Source: Pachypanchax playfairii (Eukaryota; Chordata; Actinopteri; Cyprinodontiformes; Aplocheilidae). From it: a stretch of 64,000 nt of DNA. The notes below the pieces were generated by a model that searched no databases, had not been told where the DNA came from, and worked only from the letters and a program-made list of their open reading frames with translations. Position numbers and translations under genes: made by a program. The DNA lies in assembly GCA_006937955.1 (NCBI GenBank), contig SSNP01000136.1:720235-784234 (forward strand), given 5' to 3'. Below, in pieces: positions 1 through 15,023 of this stretch; position 1 is the stretch's first letter; every line of letters begins with the position of its first letter.

Positions 1-3120
<3,120 letters not shown>

Positions 3121-3124
3121 CCTA

Positions 3125-3245
3125 TGAGCAGCTGACTCAGTCAGAAGAGAGGCTGCAGCCATTCAGAAGGTTGGCAGTTCAATGCCAGCTTCCCCCACCA
3201 TATGTGGAAGAGTTCCCTGGCAAAACACTGAACCTCATACAAACC
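3125..3245 (+). repeat. Worn tRNA-derived SINE fragment
   Basis: The text around 3,160-3,235 (GAAGGTTGGCAGTTCAATGC, then a poly-C/CACCATATG block, then CAAAACACTGAACC) aligns by eye with the cleaner SINE copies at 21,909 and 46,372, including the RNA polymerase III B-box-like GGTTCRA region and the ACACTGAACC motif. A second B-box-like piece (GAAGGTTGCAGGTTCAA) lies at about 3,324. The 3' half of the SINE is missing, so this is an old truncated copy. Confidence 0.6.
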
Positions 3246-3689
3246 CACACCCACCCATCAAATCTGTGTTTATGAACAGGTAAACACGAGCTACAGTTGG
3301 TTATTAGTGTCGTGTAGCAGCCAGAAGGTTGCAGGTTCAACACCCAGTTGGGACCTTGCGACATGGAATTGTATGGTTTTTCTTGTGTGTGGGAGTTTTA
3401 TCCAGATAAAATCCACCTCCCATCAAGTTCACTGAATAAACAAAGTAACATTACCTTCATTTCAAGTTATGAGCTGAAACTTGGTCTGATTGTCTTGTTG
3501 AACATGTTGGACTGCAAATGTAGTCTGATCCAAACAGGTGAGGCACCAAACTTTACATATGTGGTTTGTCCTGATATGTTCTTTTTAATTTCATTAGATT
3601 TTGTATTTAACTTTTTAAACTGCTGGATCAACTCAGGCTTAAGCTCACCCTCTACTGTTCATTTACTGGATGAGTCACTGACCAGCTTA

Positions 3690-4508
<819 letters not shown>

Positions 4509-4509
4509 C

Positions 4510-5560
4510 TTAAAAAGCTGCATAAAGTGCAACAGTCCATAATATGCACATAAATAACTTGCTTTGTGTTTATTTTGTATCAGAATGCAGCTTTTCATCT
4601 TGGGGTGTAAAGAACTGCTCTCAGAAACTGATTTCATTTGGTAGCGTAGATGTTTGTACCCAGTCTCTAGCACCATATGAAATCAGTGTTCTGGGAGGTG
4701 GACTACCAGCATGTACAAACTCTGTACATGAATAAACTGACCGCACCCTTAAGTTAATTCACTTTCTTGGTTCACCCACGAACAATTCGTGTTGTTTCTT
4801 GTTGGCATGTTCTGTGGATACTTTGATTGTTTTTTCATCCATTTTAACCTTCCTTGCTTTCTGTTTTTAAAGACCTTCATCCTTTTCAGTTTTTACTTCT
4901 GCTCTTGACACATCTAAACTTTCGCACGGCTTTCTTTAGTTACTGCCTGTTTTGATCATTTATATCATTGTTTCGTTCCTAGTTCCTGTATGTAGTTAAA
5001 GCATGTATTAGATTTCCATTTGTTCTCGTTTTCCTTGTTTAGGTCGTGTTCCTGATTTTCCTGTTCCTGCTTGTATGCCATGTTTTCTCTGACACTTGTT
5101 TCCTTTTCTTAGCAATGTTTCTCAATGTTAAAGTCACATATGTTCTGTGCAAAGTTTCATCAAGTCAGTCTTGTATTGTCAAAAAAGGGGTGTGATTGTG
5201 TGTGTGTGTGGGGGGGGGGCTATATTTTGTTTTGCAAACCAGAAATCTAGAGTGCAGCATGAAGTGTGAAGTTTTGTTTTACTCATAATAAACTCTTGGG
5301 GGGACAAAATGTGTTTCTTGTGTGTCACTCATCATATTTTGCATGTGTCATCAAGACGACTGAAGTATTTCTTCAAGTTTTCTCCAGATTCAGTGTCAGT
5401 GAATCAAACTCATTAGCTACATTAAAAGATTTGAGAGACATCGGGATGTTTTATGATCCAAATAGTTCTTTTTCTTTTAGGAAAAAATGAAATCATCATG
5501 AATCTCAGTTAGATTTATTTTAAAGGTTTAATTTGGATATTTTAGGAGAAAAAAACATCT
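4510..5560. other. Intergenic DNA, nothing recognised
   Basis: AT-rich, T-run-rich sequence with a short GT/G9 tract at about 5,198-5,219. The frame at 5,266-5,490 has no recognisable family. I see no splice-consistent exon chain and no terminal repeats. Confidence 0.4.
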
Positions 5561-5589
5561 GTGAATGCTGGAAGGAGATGACTGAAACA

Positions 5590-6165
5590 TTATTCCACTG
5601 TTAATGATTCATCTTCCAGGAAACATGAACAATCATCACTGCTTTGCACATAAAGGGCTTCACATGAAGGGATACCGCTGAGAAACTACCTAAATCAACC
5701 CTTTATCAGATCATCAAGACCTTCAAGAAAAGAGGTTCAGTTTGTAAAGAAGGCTTCAGGGAGCCCAAGAAAGTCTGACAAGCTAGAAGATCTCCTTCAG
5801 TTGACTCAGCTGCAGGATCGAGGCAGCCTCAGTGTAGAGCACACTTAGGAATGGCAGAAGGCAAGTGTGAGTGCACCTGCACACACAGCATGGTGAAGTT
5901 AGCCTAATGCAAAGAAGGGCTCCAGGAAGAAAAACATCAGAAACAGACTGATATTCTGCAAAAGGTCCAGGAAATCCACTGAGGACTGGATTAAAGTCCT
6001 TTTCTCAGATGAATCCTCTTTCTGAGTGTCTGGTGCATCTGAACACAAAGCGACGTCACGCTACCATCAGTGTCATGCCAACAGTAAAGCATCCTAAGAC
6101 TGTTCATGTTTGAGGTCGCTTCATAGCCAAGGGAGCAGGCTTGTGTAGTTTAGTCTAAAAATATA
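5590..6165 (+). mobile_element. Degenerate Tc1-like transposase relic
   Basis: Translated pieces in shifting frames on the + strand resemble a fish Tc1 transposase. Near 5,690-5,735 there is a helix-turn-helix-like stretch (LYQIIKTFKKRGSV). Near 5,989-6,024 there is the region before the first catalytic Asp, reading W-I-K-V-L-F-S-D-E-S-S-F. Stops and frameshifts separate these pieces, and I could not delimit terminal inverted repeats. It is a dead, old copy, much older than the intact Tc1 at 53,602, from which it differs strongly. Confidence 0.7.
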
Positions 6166-7250
6166 ACCATGAATAAAGAACCGAAACCTCCTCTAAGACC
6201 AACTCACAGTGGTTGACTCTTGACTTAATGTTTAAAAAAAGAGGCTTTGAAATCTCAACAGGTAACCACAGGAACATCTCACAAACATCCAGCAGCAAAT
6301 GTGAAAAACAAAACTTGTGTCATTCTCAAAACTTTTGGGTATCCTTTATGTTTGTTGATGAAGTGTCATTATAGTTAATGAATATTACAATTAAAAGCAG
6401 GATATGTAGAAGTAAATCCTGGTGTTTTGTTGATATTGGAACAAAGTTTTCTAAACACTACGCTGTTCTGTACCCACATGATGTATTTTTTATACTGGCA
6501 GAAAAAGTTGTTTTAATCCTTCAGGTTAGCTTGTGATTGAGATTGTGTAATGAGACACTGGCCAATGTTTAACTTACTCCAGTGTGCTCTGCAGAGCTCA
6601 TCACAGCTGAAATAACATTCCCACTTTTCTGAAAACTGGACACACATTAAAATTAAACTCCAACTGTCAGGACTTCTCACTAGACAAAAGGAGCTGCAAA
6701 ATTAATTTAAAATAAATGTTTTGAGAAACAGAATAGATGCAATAACTGAAGGTGTTGCAAAGGTCAACTTTTCAGAAAACAATAAGTTATTCTTTATTTG
6801 AAAAACCTATGTTGTGCATTTCAATATGCATGAGATGCATGCATTTAACCAACTAATAAAAATGTGTGCGCTTTATTTCTTTTTTATTTTGAGACAATAA
6901 TGCATCAATGCAGCAAGAGTCAGTGCATTTCTTAGTTTACTTCAAAGTTGTTTCCACATTTTTTTAATTGGCTTATTATAACTAATAACTAATTCATAAT
7001 GAATTAGTTATTCTAAGATTTCATTGACATTCAAGTATATGTTTTTCCATAGAAACCAGAAAATGTGCATATTTGAGAAGTTGAAAACCGATAAACTTGT
7101 GACTTTTCTTCAATAACTTTTCAAAAATAAGGTTTAGTAAATTATTTTGAGTCCAAATCTTAATGAAATGGGTCAGACCTCGAGTGTTTATGTGCCAGCT
7201 TTTTTTACAGTGTGTGACTGCCCGATAAAAGCTTTTTCATTACCACCGTT
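6166..7250. other. AT-rich upstream region of net1
   Basis: No gene is seen. A small perfect palindrome lies at 6,984-7,012: 14-bp arms (AATAACTAATTCAT) separated by one base. The sequence becomes GC-richer from about 7,260, where the net1 promoter is proposed. Confidence 0.4.
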
Positions 7251-7259
7251 TGGCTCACA

Positions 7260-7495
7260 ATTGGCCCCGCCCACCTCCGTACGTCTGCGCAGCGGCACTC
7301 TCAACGCTCTCTTGATTGGTCCATTTCCAAAATTCCGCCTTATTCAAACTTCCGCCGTGTTGTATGTATTGTTGTTATCGATCGTTCACTTTCGTTGTAA
7401 ATCAGGACCGTTTTTACACGGTTAGACTTCGCCTTTTTTGTTTAATCATAATCACATTTAGTTAAAAGGAATTACAGAGTCAAACGTTGCGTAAA
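7260..7495 (+). promoter_or_regulatory. net1: Putative net1 promoter and 5' UTR
   Basis: Just upstream of the net1 start codon the AT-rich background gives way to a CpG-containing stretch. It has a GC box (CCCCGCCC, 7,265-7,272), a CTGCGCAGCG block, and an inverted CCAAT box (ATTGG, 7,315-7,319). No TATA box is evident at a suitable distance. The layout suits a dispersed housekeeping-type promoter. The transcription start is inferred, not seen. Confidence 0.5.
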
Positions 7496-10400
7496 ATGGA
7501 AGAAAATGAGGAATTTGGCGGAAGGACAATGGAATATTCGAAGCAGAAGCTCCGCAGGATTTCTTCGAGAACGTCCATTACAAGTGTCATCAGCGCTGCA
7601 GATTCCTCTCCTCAAAGTCTGCGGAGGAACAACTCAAAAAAGTACGTATAAGTAATAAAATGAGTCTATTTTTATTTAATTGTACTTGTAAATGTGATAC
7701 AGCAAAAACAAGCTAATTCGGAAATGATTTTTCTGTTTTGACGTTAACTGACAAATGATGCCTTCGAGTGCAGCTCCGAAATAAAAGCTTCACGTAACGT
7801 GCCATGTAATAACGTGTCTTCCCCGGAGGAATGACTCGAGATCAGGAAAACGGTTTCTAGATAAATAAGTGTCTTCAAAACATTTTCATAACACATCATT
7901 TGGGTTACTTACTCATAATTTTGTGGAGATTTGTTTTTATGTACTTTTTATTTAAGGCAGTAGAATTGCTTTGACTGATCAAAATATCGATTTTGTAGAA
8001 AATAATTACTTTATGTTTGCAAAATGTAATTCTGCAAGTATGTGATGAACACAGTGTTTGCAGCTGGCTTTGATGGCGCTCTCGGGGTGTCCCCACACCA
8101 TGCAGTATCATTGTTTTGACAAACAGTTATGTTTTTTCCTATAGTGATACAGATCAGTGAAGTTCTTCATATGGACTAAATATCTGTCACACTAGAAACA
8201 TGTCAATGCTGTCAGCTCTTATGAATTAGAAGGTGTCGCTTACTCGTCTGAATAAGTTTGACCTTCCAGTATCAGGAGATGATAATAAAAAAATACAATA
8301 GTTTTCTATTCTGTGATGAAGTTTATGTAAATCTTTGTGTAATTTTTCTGTAGACCTCCCCTGCAGAGAGGCAGCTCCTTCACGTTCCTCACTCCAGGAA
8401 CCCCGTGGGATTTCAGTTTAGTGAGTTAATGTTACAGCTCCTCTACATCGCAACTCCAAGGATTTACCGACCGCCTGTCATCAGGCATTCATGTTGTTTT
8501 GGTTTGATACAGAATAAATATTTTTTTTCTGTTGTAGAAAAGAAAGAGGAAAGAAAAAGAGGAGGACACCATCAGTCTATCCAGCTTCGACCTCAAGGTG
8601 AGACGGCTTTGTCTGTGCAGATTTGGCAAGACTCTGTCTCTGAGTGACTCTGATAGCAGTGTGATAACTGTGTGACAAGCTGTCAATAATCCTGTTTCCC
8701 TTCAACTGGTACAACCAAAACCACTTTCTGTCATATGTAAATAAACAATCCTCATCACATGATCCTTCAGTACGAACATGTTTCCCAGTGTAAAGATCGA
8801 TCTTGAACACCTCCACTTGGATGTTACCAGATCCCCAAACCACCTCAAGTGTCTCCTGGCGATGCAGAGGAGCAGAGGCTCGCCTCTGAGCTCCTCCATT
8901 ATTGCCTGTTTCTTCATTCTGCTGCAATTAATCTATCAGAAACTGAAGTCTCCTCTGTCCCACTGATCCAGGTGTTTTACAAGTAAATATACTTGAAAGG
9001 AAGGAAAAGAAATGATTTATTCTGGGCTGATAAATTATTGGATTTAAAAGATAATCCTGGCCATTGACAAGACTCTGTGCACATTTACAGCTGTTGGTTC
9101 AGGTGCTGACCTGCCTGGGTGTAGAAGACCAAGGAAAAAAGATCCAATCAGAAGCAAGGAGCACTGTGTGTTTGTGGAAAAATAACAGCACTAACAGTTT
9201 GGATTCTTTTTGGACCTGAGCTGCACTTTGGCTGCTTTGAGACACCAAGCACTTGTGAAGAAGCTTGTGATGGTGCTCAGAGCGTTAGCTGAGGCTTGGC
9301 AATTGTTGTACTTTGCTGCGAGTGATTCAGATATCTGTAAATATTATCTACCTGCTGGAAAACAGTCATTATAGACAGGGGTGCACATAATATTTTTGGC
9401 CTGGTTCTCAGAAGAGAACCTAGGGTTGTTGCTTGGTCCTCACATTTTTAAATGTGTCTCGCTGACGCTGTGTCTCTTCTGAGCTCCTCTGCTTTGTTTT
9501 TGGTTTCATCAAGCTTCAAATTCAGTCTGTTTACTTTACCTGGCTCTATATTTGTTTCAATAAAAATCCTTTAATTGTTGAAAAAATCAAGAGAAACCAG
9601 TAAAATATAAAAATACTGGTAAAAAAAAACCTTCATAGTTCAGGTTGGATTGTTTACAGGTTTGATTGTTCACTTTAATCTACATTTAACAGTTTGGTGT
9701 TGAAATTTATTAGTCAGCTGTTGGGGCTTCTGTCATTTACTGTAACTGTTTTTTGTTTTGAAATGATGAGGATGTTTGTAATGTGATGCAGTCAGATAAA
9801 AAGATACAGTGGACAGTTATGGGGCATTGACTGCATATTCCATAGTGCTTTGCGTGCATTCAAAATGGCGCGGATCACAGACAAATACGCTGATACTGTT
9901 GATTAAAACAGGTGGTTTGCTGTATTTTATAGCACAAAAAGGTACACGTCTGTGCCACGATGGTCTATTTGTCTTATTCAGTAAATTTTTTCAGTTTTGA
10001 CGCGATGCAGAATCCTGCAGTCAGCTGCACTGATCTGACTGGCTGAAAATCCGTCACACTGGCAAACTGATACACAGAGACAGAGAGAGACGCAGCATCA
10101 GCTGATCAGCTGGAACTTCGGCGCTCTGGCTGAGAAACATATCAGTCAAACAAAAGAAGTCAACGGGATTCTTCATTTATTTGACAATGAACCCCGCCTC
10201 TGATTAACCTAAAAATTCACGCAGCTCAGCCAAACCAATGTTAAGTACGCAAACGCGTGTTGCAACTTTTCATCTGGTGCGCATTTTATATTTTGACAGT
10301 GTGTGCGGACCTGCGGACCACTTATGTGCACCCCTGATTATAGAGAACAAAGAACGCTAACAATCTGTGTTTGTGCGCTTAAATATTTCCTCCTGATCTT

Positions 10401-13400
10401 TATAACCTCCAATAGATGCAGGCGGATGTAAAGGTCCGATACTCAGCAAAAATGTTTCTACTGTCTAATGTTTTATTTGCTTTAAAGGCTATTTCTCTGT
10501 ATGATGTCCAAATAATAATTAAAATGTGTTACTAAATTTTTACTGACTACAAAGAGCTCTTACAGAATCTAAAGGTCCTGTATTGTGCTATTTTACAGCT
10601 TTCATTGTCTGGGATAGGCACATATATGATAAAATAAGGAAATAGTATGAAAACATGGTTAAATGTTCCAAAAAGTGATTTTGCATGATATAGGACCTTT
10701 TTATCAAAGAACTTGGATAAATAATCAAAGTTTTTAAAAAGAGACGCATGAAACCATTTAGATTTTTACTTTCCAACCTTTTGCTGTAATGACTATGTTT
10801 AACGGCTAAAATTCAGTGGAGAGGAACTGATCTGAGTTTATTCTGTTTTCCAGGAACCCAGTAACAAGCGTGTACGGCCGCTGGCTAAAGTTACGTCACT
10901 TGTCAACTTGATGTCTCCCTCAAAAAATGGAGCAGTGCGACGTTTTGGCCAGACCATCCAGGTACACAAGACTTGCAGTATTACGTTGTCTAGTTGTTTT
11001 GTGTTCGTCAGTAAAAACGTGGATGTTTGTTCCCCAGTCCATGTCTTTACGAAGTGACTCCAAGTCACCGGCGATGACTCGAAGAGCCACCAGCAGGACT
11101 TCAGGTCCGACTCCCACAAAACGCAGGAATAGCACGCTGTGGTCGGAGACGCTGGACGTTCAGCAGAAGAGCGCCTTCTCTACTAAAGAGATCAAAAGAC
11201 AAGAGGTGGTCCAGCTCATTGTTTTTAAAAGTCAACATTAGAAGCATGTGAGGAGCAGAAAAGAGTGACTTAACCTTTAATATTTCTCCTCCAGGCAATT
11301 TATGAACTTTTCAGAGGAGAGCAGGATCTCATCGAGGATCTTCAGCTTGCTCGAAAGGTGGAAAAATCCATTCAGATTTAGAAAGAAGATTAATTTATCC
11401 TCCTGTAAGTTTTAGAAATTGTATTGCTCTATTTTATTTGGGGGATTTTGTTTGTTTTAGGCGTACCACGATCCGATGTTGAAGCTTTCCATTATGACAG
11501 AAGAGGAGTTAGCTCATATTTTTGGTGACCTGGATGCGTACATCCCCCTGCATGAGTGTGAGCTGCTACTGCGTCTCTACAATCAGTTCTGAGTTCTGTT
11601 TAATTCCAGTAAGTGTGTTTGATCATGAGAACATTTTTACTGTGCAGATTTACTGATGAAGCTGACGGAGGGAACTGGACCTGATGGAACTGTAGCTCAG
11701 ATTGGACAGATTGTAATAGACTGGGTACGTATAGAGTTGACAGACTTTTATTTTGTGCATCAAAAACTGTTAACTTCACCATCTCTCCTCAGCTGCCTGG
11801 TCTGAATGCTTACAAGAACTACTGCAGCAATCAACTTGCAGCCAAAGCCCTGCTAGATCAGAAGAAACAGGACAAACGGGTGCAGGACTTCCTGCAGCGT
11901 TGTTTGGAATCGCCCTTCAGCAGGAAGTTGGACCTGTGGAGCTTCCTGGACATCCCACGGTCACGCCTGGTGAAATATCCACTGCTGCTGCGGGAGATCC
12001 TCAGACACACTCCTCCTGATCACCCCGATGTTACCAAACTGGAAAGAGCTGTAGGTTATCTACAATCAGTGAGATCTTCTGTTACAACTGATTAGTTTGT
12101 CTTGTGTTAACTAGTCCTGTTTTAATTACCCAGATCACTATAATCCAGGAGATTTTGTCTGATATCAACGTTAGAAAAGGCGAGTCTGAGTGCCAGTATT
12201 ATATAGACAAGCTGGAGTTTCTGTTTGAAAAGCAGCGAGACCCCCTCTTAGACAAATGTAAGAACCTACTATGTCACGGCGAGCTGCGCACTAAAAGTGG
12301 TTCGGTGGGTACAAACGCCTTATTTATCACTTTTTTATTATTATCTCATGCAGTGAAAGTTCCAGCTCTGTGATTTCTGTTTATGTTGTAGAGGCTACAT
12401 GTGTTCCTCTTCTCTGAGCTGCTGGTTCTGACCCGACCAGTGACGCGTAATGACAAGAGCTGTTTCCAGGTCTACCGACAGCCCATCCCAGTCCGAGATC
12501 TGGCTCTGGAGGACCTCCAGGATGGAGAGATCCGCATGGGGGGGTCCTTCAGAGGGGCTTTCACCAATGGAGAGAAAGGTGAGATTAGTTGGACTCCACC
12601 TGGAAGTTGTTGCCTCTTTTCTCCTGAACTGTATGGATCAACTCAACTTTACAGTGTAATGGCCTGAAGAGTTTTTTAATATCCATATAAAAAAACTATT
12701 TCTTCTTAAAAATCCAGTAAAATGTCTCGGAAAGGACAAGCTGATGTTTTAACTTACATTGTTAAACAAAGTCTAAAATCTGAAATGATTCTAAATTTAT
12801 ATGTGAAGGATGGAATATTTAACATGTAAAAGATGCAGAAACAGCAATCAGCAGCTTGCTGATTCACCGAGAAGCAACATTTTACCTCATTTTTAATCTG
12901 GCTTTGGCTTTTTTATTTTGCAAATCTCAACGAAGTCATGATGATCTGTTTAATCTGGAGCTCCTGAATGTGTCCTCAGACAAAACACTGATTTGCCTTT
13001 TAAAGTGTGACTCAGGAGGAAAATCAGTACATGTAATGAAGGAATCCAAATTAAATTAAGTTTACCATTGAATCTTAAACAACAGTTTTTTTTCTGGAAA
13101 GATTTGTGCTCGTTAGTGTTTTTCACAGGGATCATTTATGAGAGCAGAAGGAGCTGAAATTGTTCCATGTCAGAGTCTGTAAAACTTTAGACATGAGTGG
13201 ATCTGCTGTTGTTGATAAACCACCCCAGTGCACACTGGAGATCCTGATTTGAGGAAGTCAGCAGGACAACGTCATCTGTGAACAGCAGAGAATATGTCTT
13301 GTGGTTCCCAAACTGGACCCCTCTGGTCTCCGGCTGCACCTAGAAATTCTTTCCATAAAAATAATGAACAGGACCAGTGACAAAGGACAGTCCTGACGGA

Positions 13401-15023
13401 GGCCAACACGCACCAGAAACAGGTCTGACTCACTGCTGGCAATGCAAACCAAGCTCCTGCTGTGGTCATACAGGGAGCAGACAGCCCTTACAAAACGACC
13501 CCGAATCCCGTACTCCCAGAGCCCCCCCACAGGACATTCTGTGTGACACGGCACCACTTAACCCCATCCTCGAGGCGCAGCACAGTTTGCCAGAATTTCT
13601 TCAAAGCTTGCCGATAGTCCTCGTCCATGGCCTTTATGAACTCCTCCCAAGGGTGTCCTGGTGCCACGTGCACTTATGGACACCCTTGAGCTCAAACATG
13701 GTATTTATTATGGACAAACTGTGATTAGCACAGAAGTCGAATAAGATAACACTCAGATTCAGATCGGAGAGACCATTCTTCACGATCACCCCTCTCCAGG
13801 TCTCACAGTTGTTGCCCTTGTGGGTGTTGAAGTCCCCCAGAAGAACAATGGTGTCCCCAGTTGGCGCACCATCTAATACTCTACCCAGGGACCCAAGAAG
13901 GCTGGGTACTCTGCACTGTTGTTTGGTCCTTAGGCAACAACAACAATGAGAGACCTGTCACCAACCCGAAGGTGTAGGGACGCAACCTTCTCATTCATTA
14001 AGGTGAATAGCAGCTGAGCTGGGGGGCTATGAGCAAGCCCACACCCACTGGTAACATAAAAAAATGGAGCTTCCAACCCTTCTCAAGGAGTTGAGTTCCA
14101 GAGCCCAAGCTGTGCATGGAGGTGAGTCCAAATATCTCTAGCTGGTAACTCTCAACTTCCTGCACAAGGTCAAGCTCCTTCCCTCCCTCCTGGCAAGATG
14201 ACATTCCATGTCCCAACAGCCAGAAGCTGTGTGTGCCAACCAGGCTGTCAAGGCATCCACCCCCGACTGCTGCCCAGTCCTCTTTGCACCCAACCTCTAC
14301 AGCTCCCTCGGGTGGGCCCATGTCGTCCATTCACGCTGAGCCTAGTTTTTATTGTTCATTTTGTTAATTTTTTTTACCAGGAAAAATTCTAAGAAGATTC
14401 AGAATCTTGTTTGCTAGGGAATCCTGGCCAAGACAGCTGTAATACATGTGTAATACACATGCGAACAACATAAAACTGACTAGTTAAAAACTATTAGCAG
14501 TTTTTAGCAGAATTCAGATAGGATGCAAATACTTTACAGTCACTTTTGCCAAAGATACTTCCAACTAGAATCAGTTACAGATGTTAATGCTGCATGAAAC
14601 ATTTTGGCATGTTTCACTAGATTATGCAGCTTGAATTTATGGTTTCATATTTTCCTTTTCTTTTTAGCTAAAAATGTTTTTCGTGTGAGCTCTGTGGATC
14701 CGTCCCATGGTCAGTCCCACACCCTGCACGTCAGCGACATCTACCACAAGCAGCAATGGCTTAACTGTCTGCGCACCGCCATGGCCCAGCAGCAGGGGGC
14801 ACCGCCCAAAGCGCAGCAGCAGGATGTAGGAGACGAGGAGCAAGAGGAGTCAATCCAGGCAAAGTGCCACCCCTCTTCTGTTTCAGCAAAGATCTGTGAC
14901 AAAGAGACAGACGAGAACTGTCCACCTGTCTCTGGGCCTGACCTCAGGCATCAGAGAGTGTCCAAAACCAGACTGGACCAGAAGTTACAGGCTTCAAAAA
15001 GGAGGAAGGAAACTGGCGTGTAG
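7496..15023 (+). CDS. net1: Neuroepithelial cell-transforming 1 (RhoA GEF, DH-PH protein)
   Basis: The family promotes GDP/GTP exchange on RhoA, with shuttling between nucleus and cytoplasm. Twelve coding exons with GT/AG introns and consistent phases: 7496-7641, 8354-8420, 8538-8597, 10854-10961, 11038-11205, 11295-11357, 11461-11557, 11648-11724, 11793-12050, 12134-12304, 12392-12578, 14668-15023. Together they give 1,758 nt, 585 aa plus stop, close to the roughly 596 aa of human NET1. The basic nuclear-localisation region is KRKRKEKEED (residues 72-81), followed by EPSNKRVRPLAK. The DH domain spans about 184-360 with the signatures AIYELFRGEQDLIEDLQLAR and SRLVKYPLLLREIL. The PH domain spans about 385-500. 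The C-terminus ends KETGV, a class I PDZ ligand as in mammals. The ATG at 7,496 gives an N-terminus leading into the conserved RGSSFTFLTPG motif (long isoform). The shorter NET1A first exon was not found. Intron 3 holds a hAT-type element and intron 11 a LINE relic. Confidence 0.96.
8785..8925 (-). mobile_element. Fragment of I-like LINE ORF2 C-terminus
   Basis: On the minus strand the frame reads ELRGEPLLLCIARRHLRWFG, a stretch recognisable as the C-terminal tail after reverse transcriptase in the same LINE family seen at 13,200-14,340 and 19,372-20,620. It lies in net1 intron 3, just downstream of exon 3. Only about 140 bp is preserved. Confidence 0.6.
9376..10336. mobile_element. Non-autonomous hAT-type DNA element (961 bp)
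   Basis: The ends form short inverted repeats: CAGGGGTGCACATAA at the left, and its complement TTATGTGCACCCCTG at the right. They are flanked by a perfect 8-bp direct repeat ATTATAGA at 9,368-9,375 and 10,337-10,344. An 8-bp duplication with CAGGGG termini is typical of the hAT superfamily. No transposase frame is present, so it is a non-autonomous derivative. It sits inside net1 intron 3 between exons 3 and 4. Confidence 0.88.
10573..10698. mobile_element. Short TTAA-type MITE (AGGTCCTGTAT termini)
   Basis: The left end is AGGTCCTGTATTGTGC and the right end is GCATGATATAGGACCT, its imperfect complement. The internal text (GCTATTTTACAG, GGCACATATATGATAAAA, ACATGGTTAAA) matches the left and right parts of the larger element at 17,569-18,501, so this is an internally deleted copy of the same family. 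Flanks are CTAA and TTTT, so the TTAA duplication has decayed. It lies in net1 intron 3. Confidence 0.7.
12579..13199 (+). other. net1: net1 intron 11, left part
   Basis: AT-rich intronic sequence following the donor at 12,579. Frames here have no domain resemblance. No repeat with clear termini was recognised before the LINE relic begins near 13,200. Confidence 0.5.
13200..14340 (-). mobile_element. Decayed APE-type LINE (I-like) in net1 intron 11
   Basis: Reading right to left, frames resemble the start of an apurinic-type endonuclease domain (VESYQLEIFGLTSMHSLGSG near 14,100-14,160), a pre-RT region (WEEFIKAMDEDYRQALKKFW near 13,590-13,650), and RT core blocks (VGLRQDCPLSLVLFIIFMER near 13,340-13,400). 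Stops and frameshifts are frequent and much of the ORF is deleted. The RT ends near the position of the YADD-type catalytic box. The clade assignment is tentative. It is antisense to net1 and shares a family with the pieces at 8,785 and 19,372. Confidence 0.75.
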
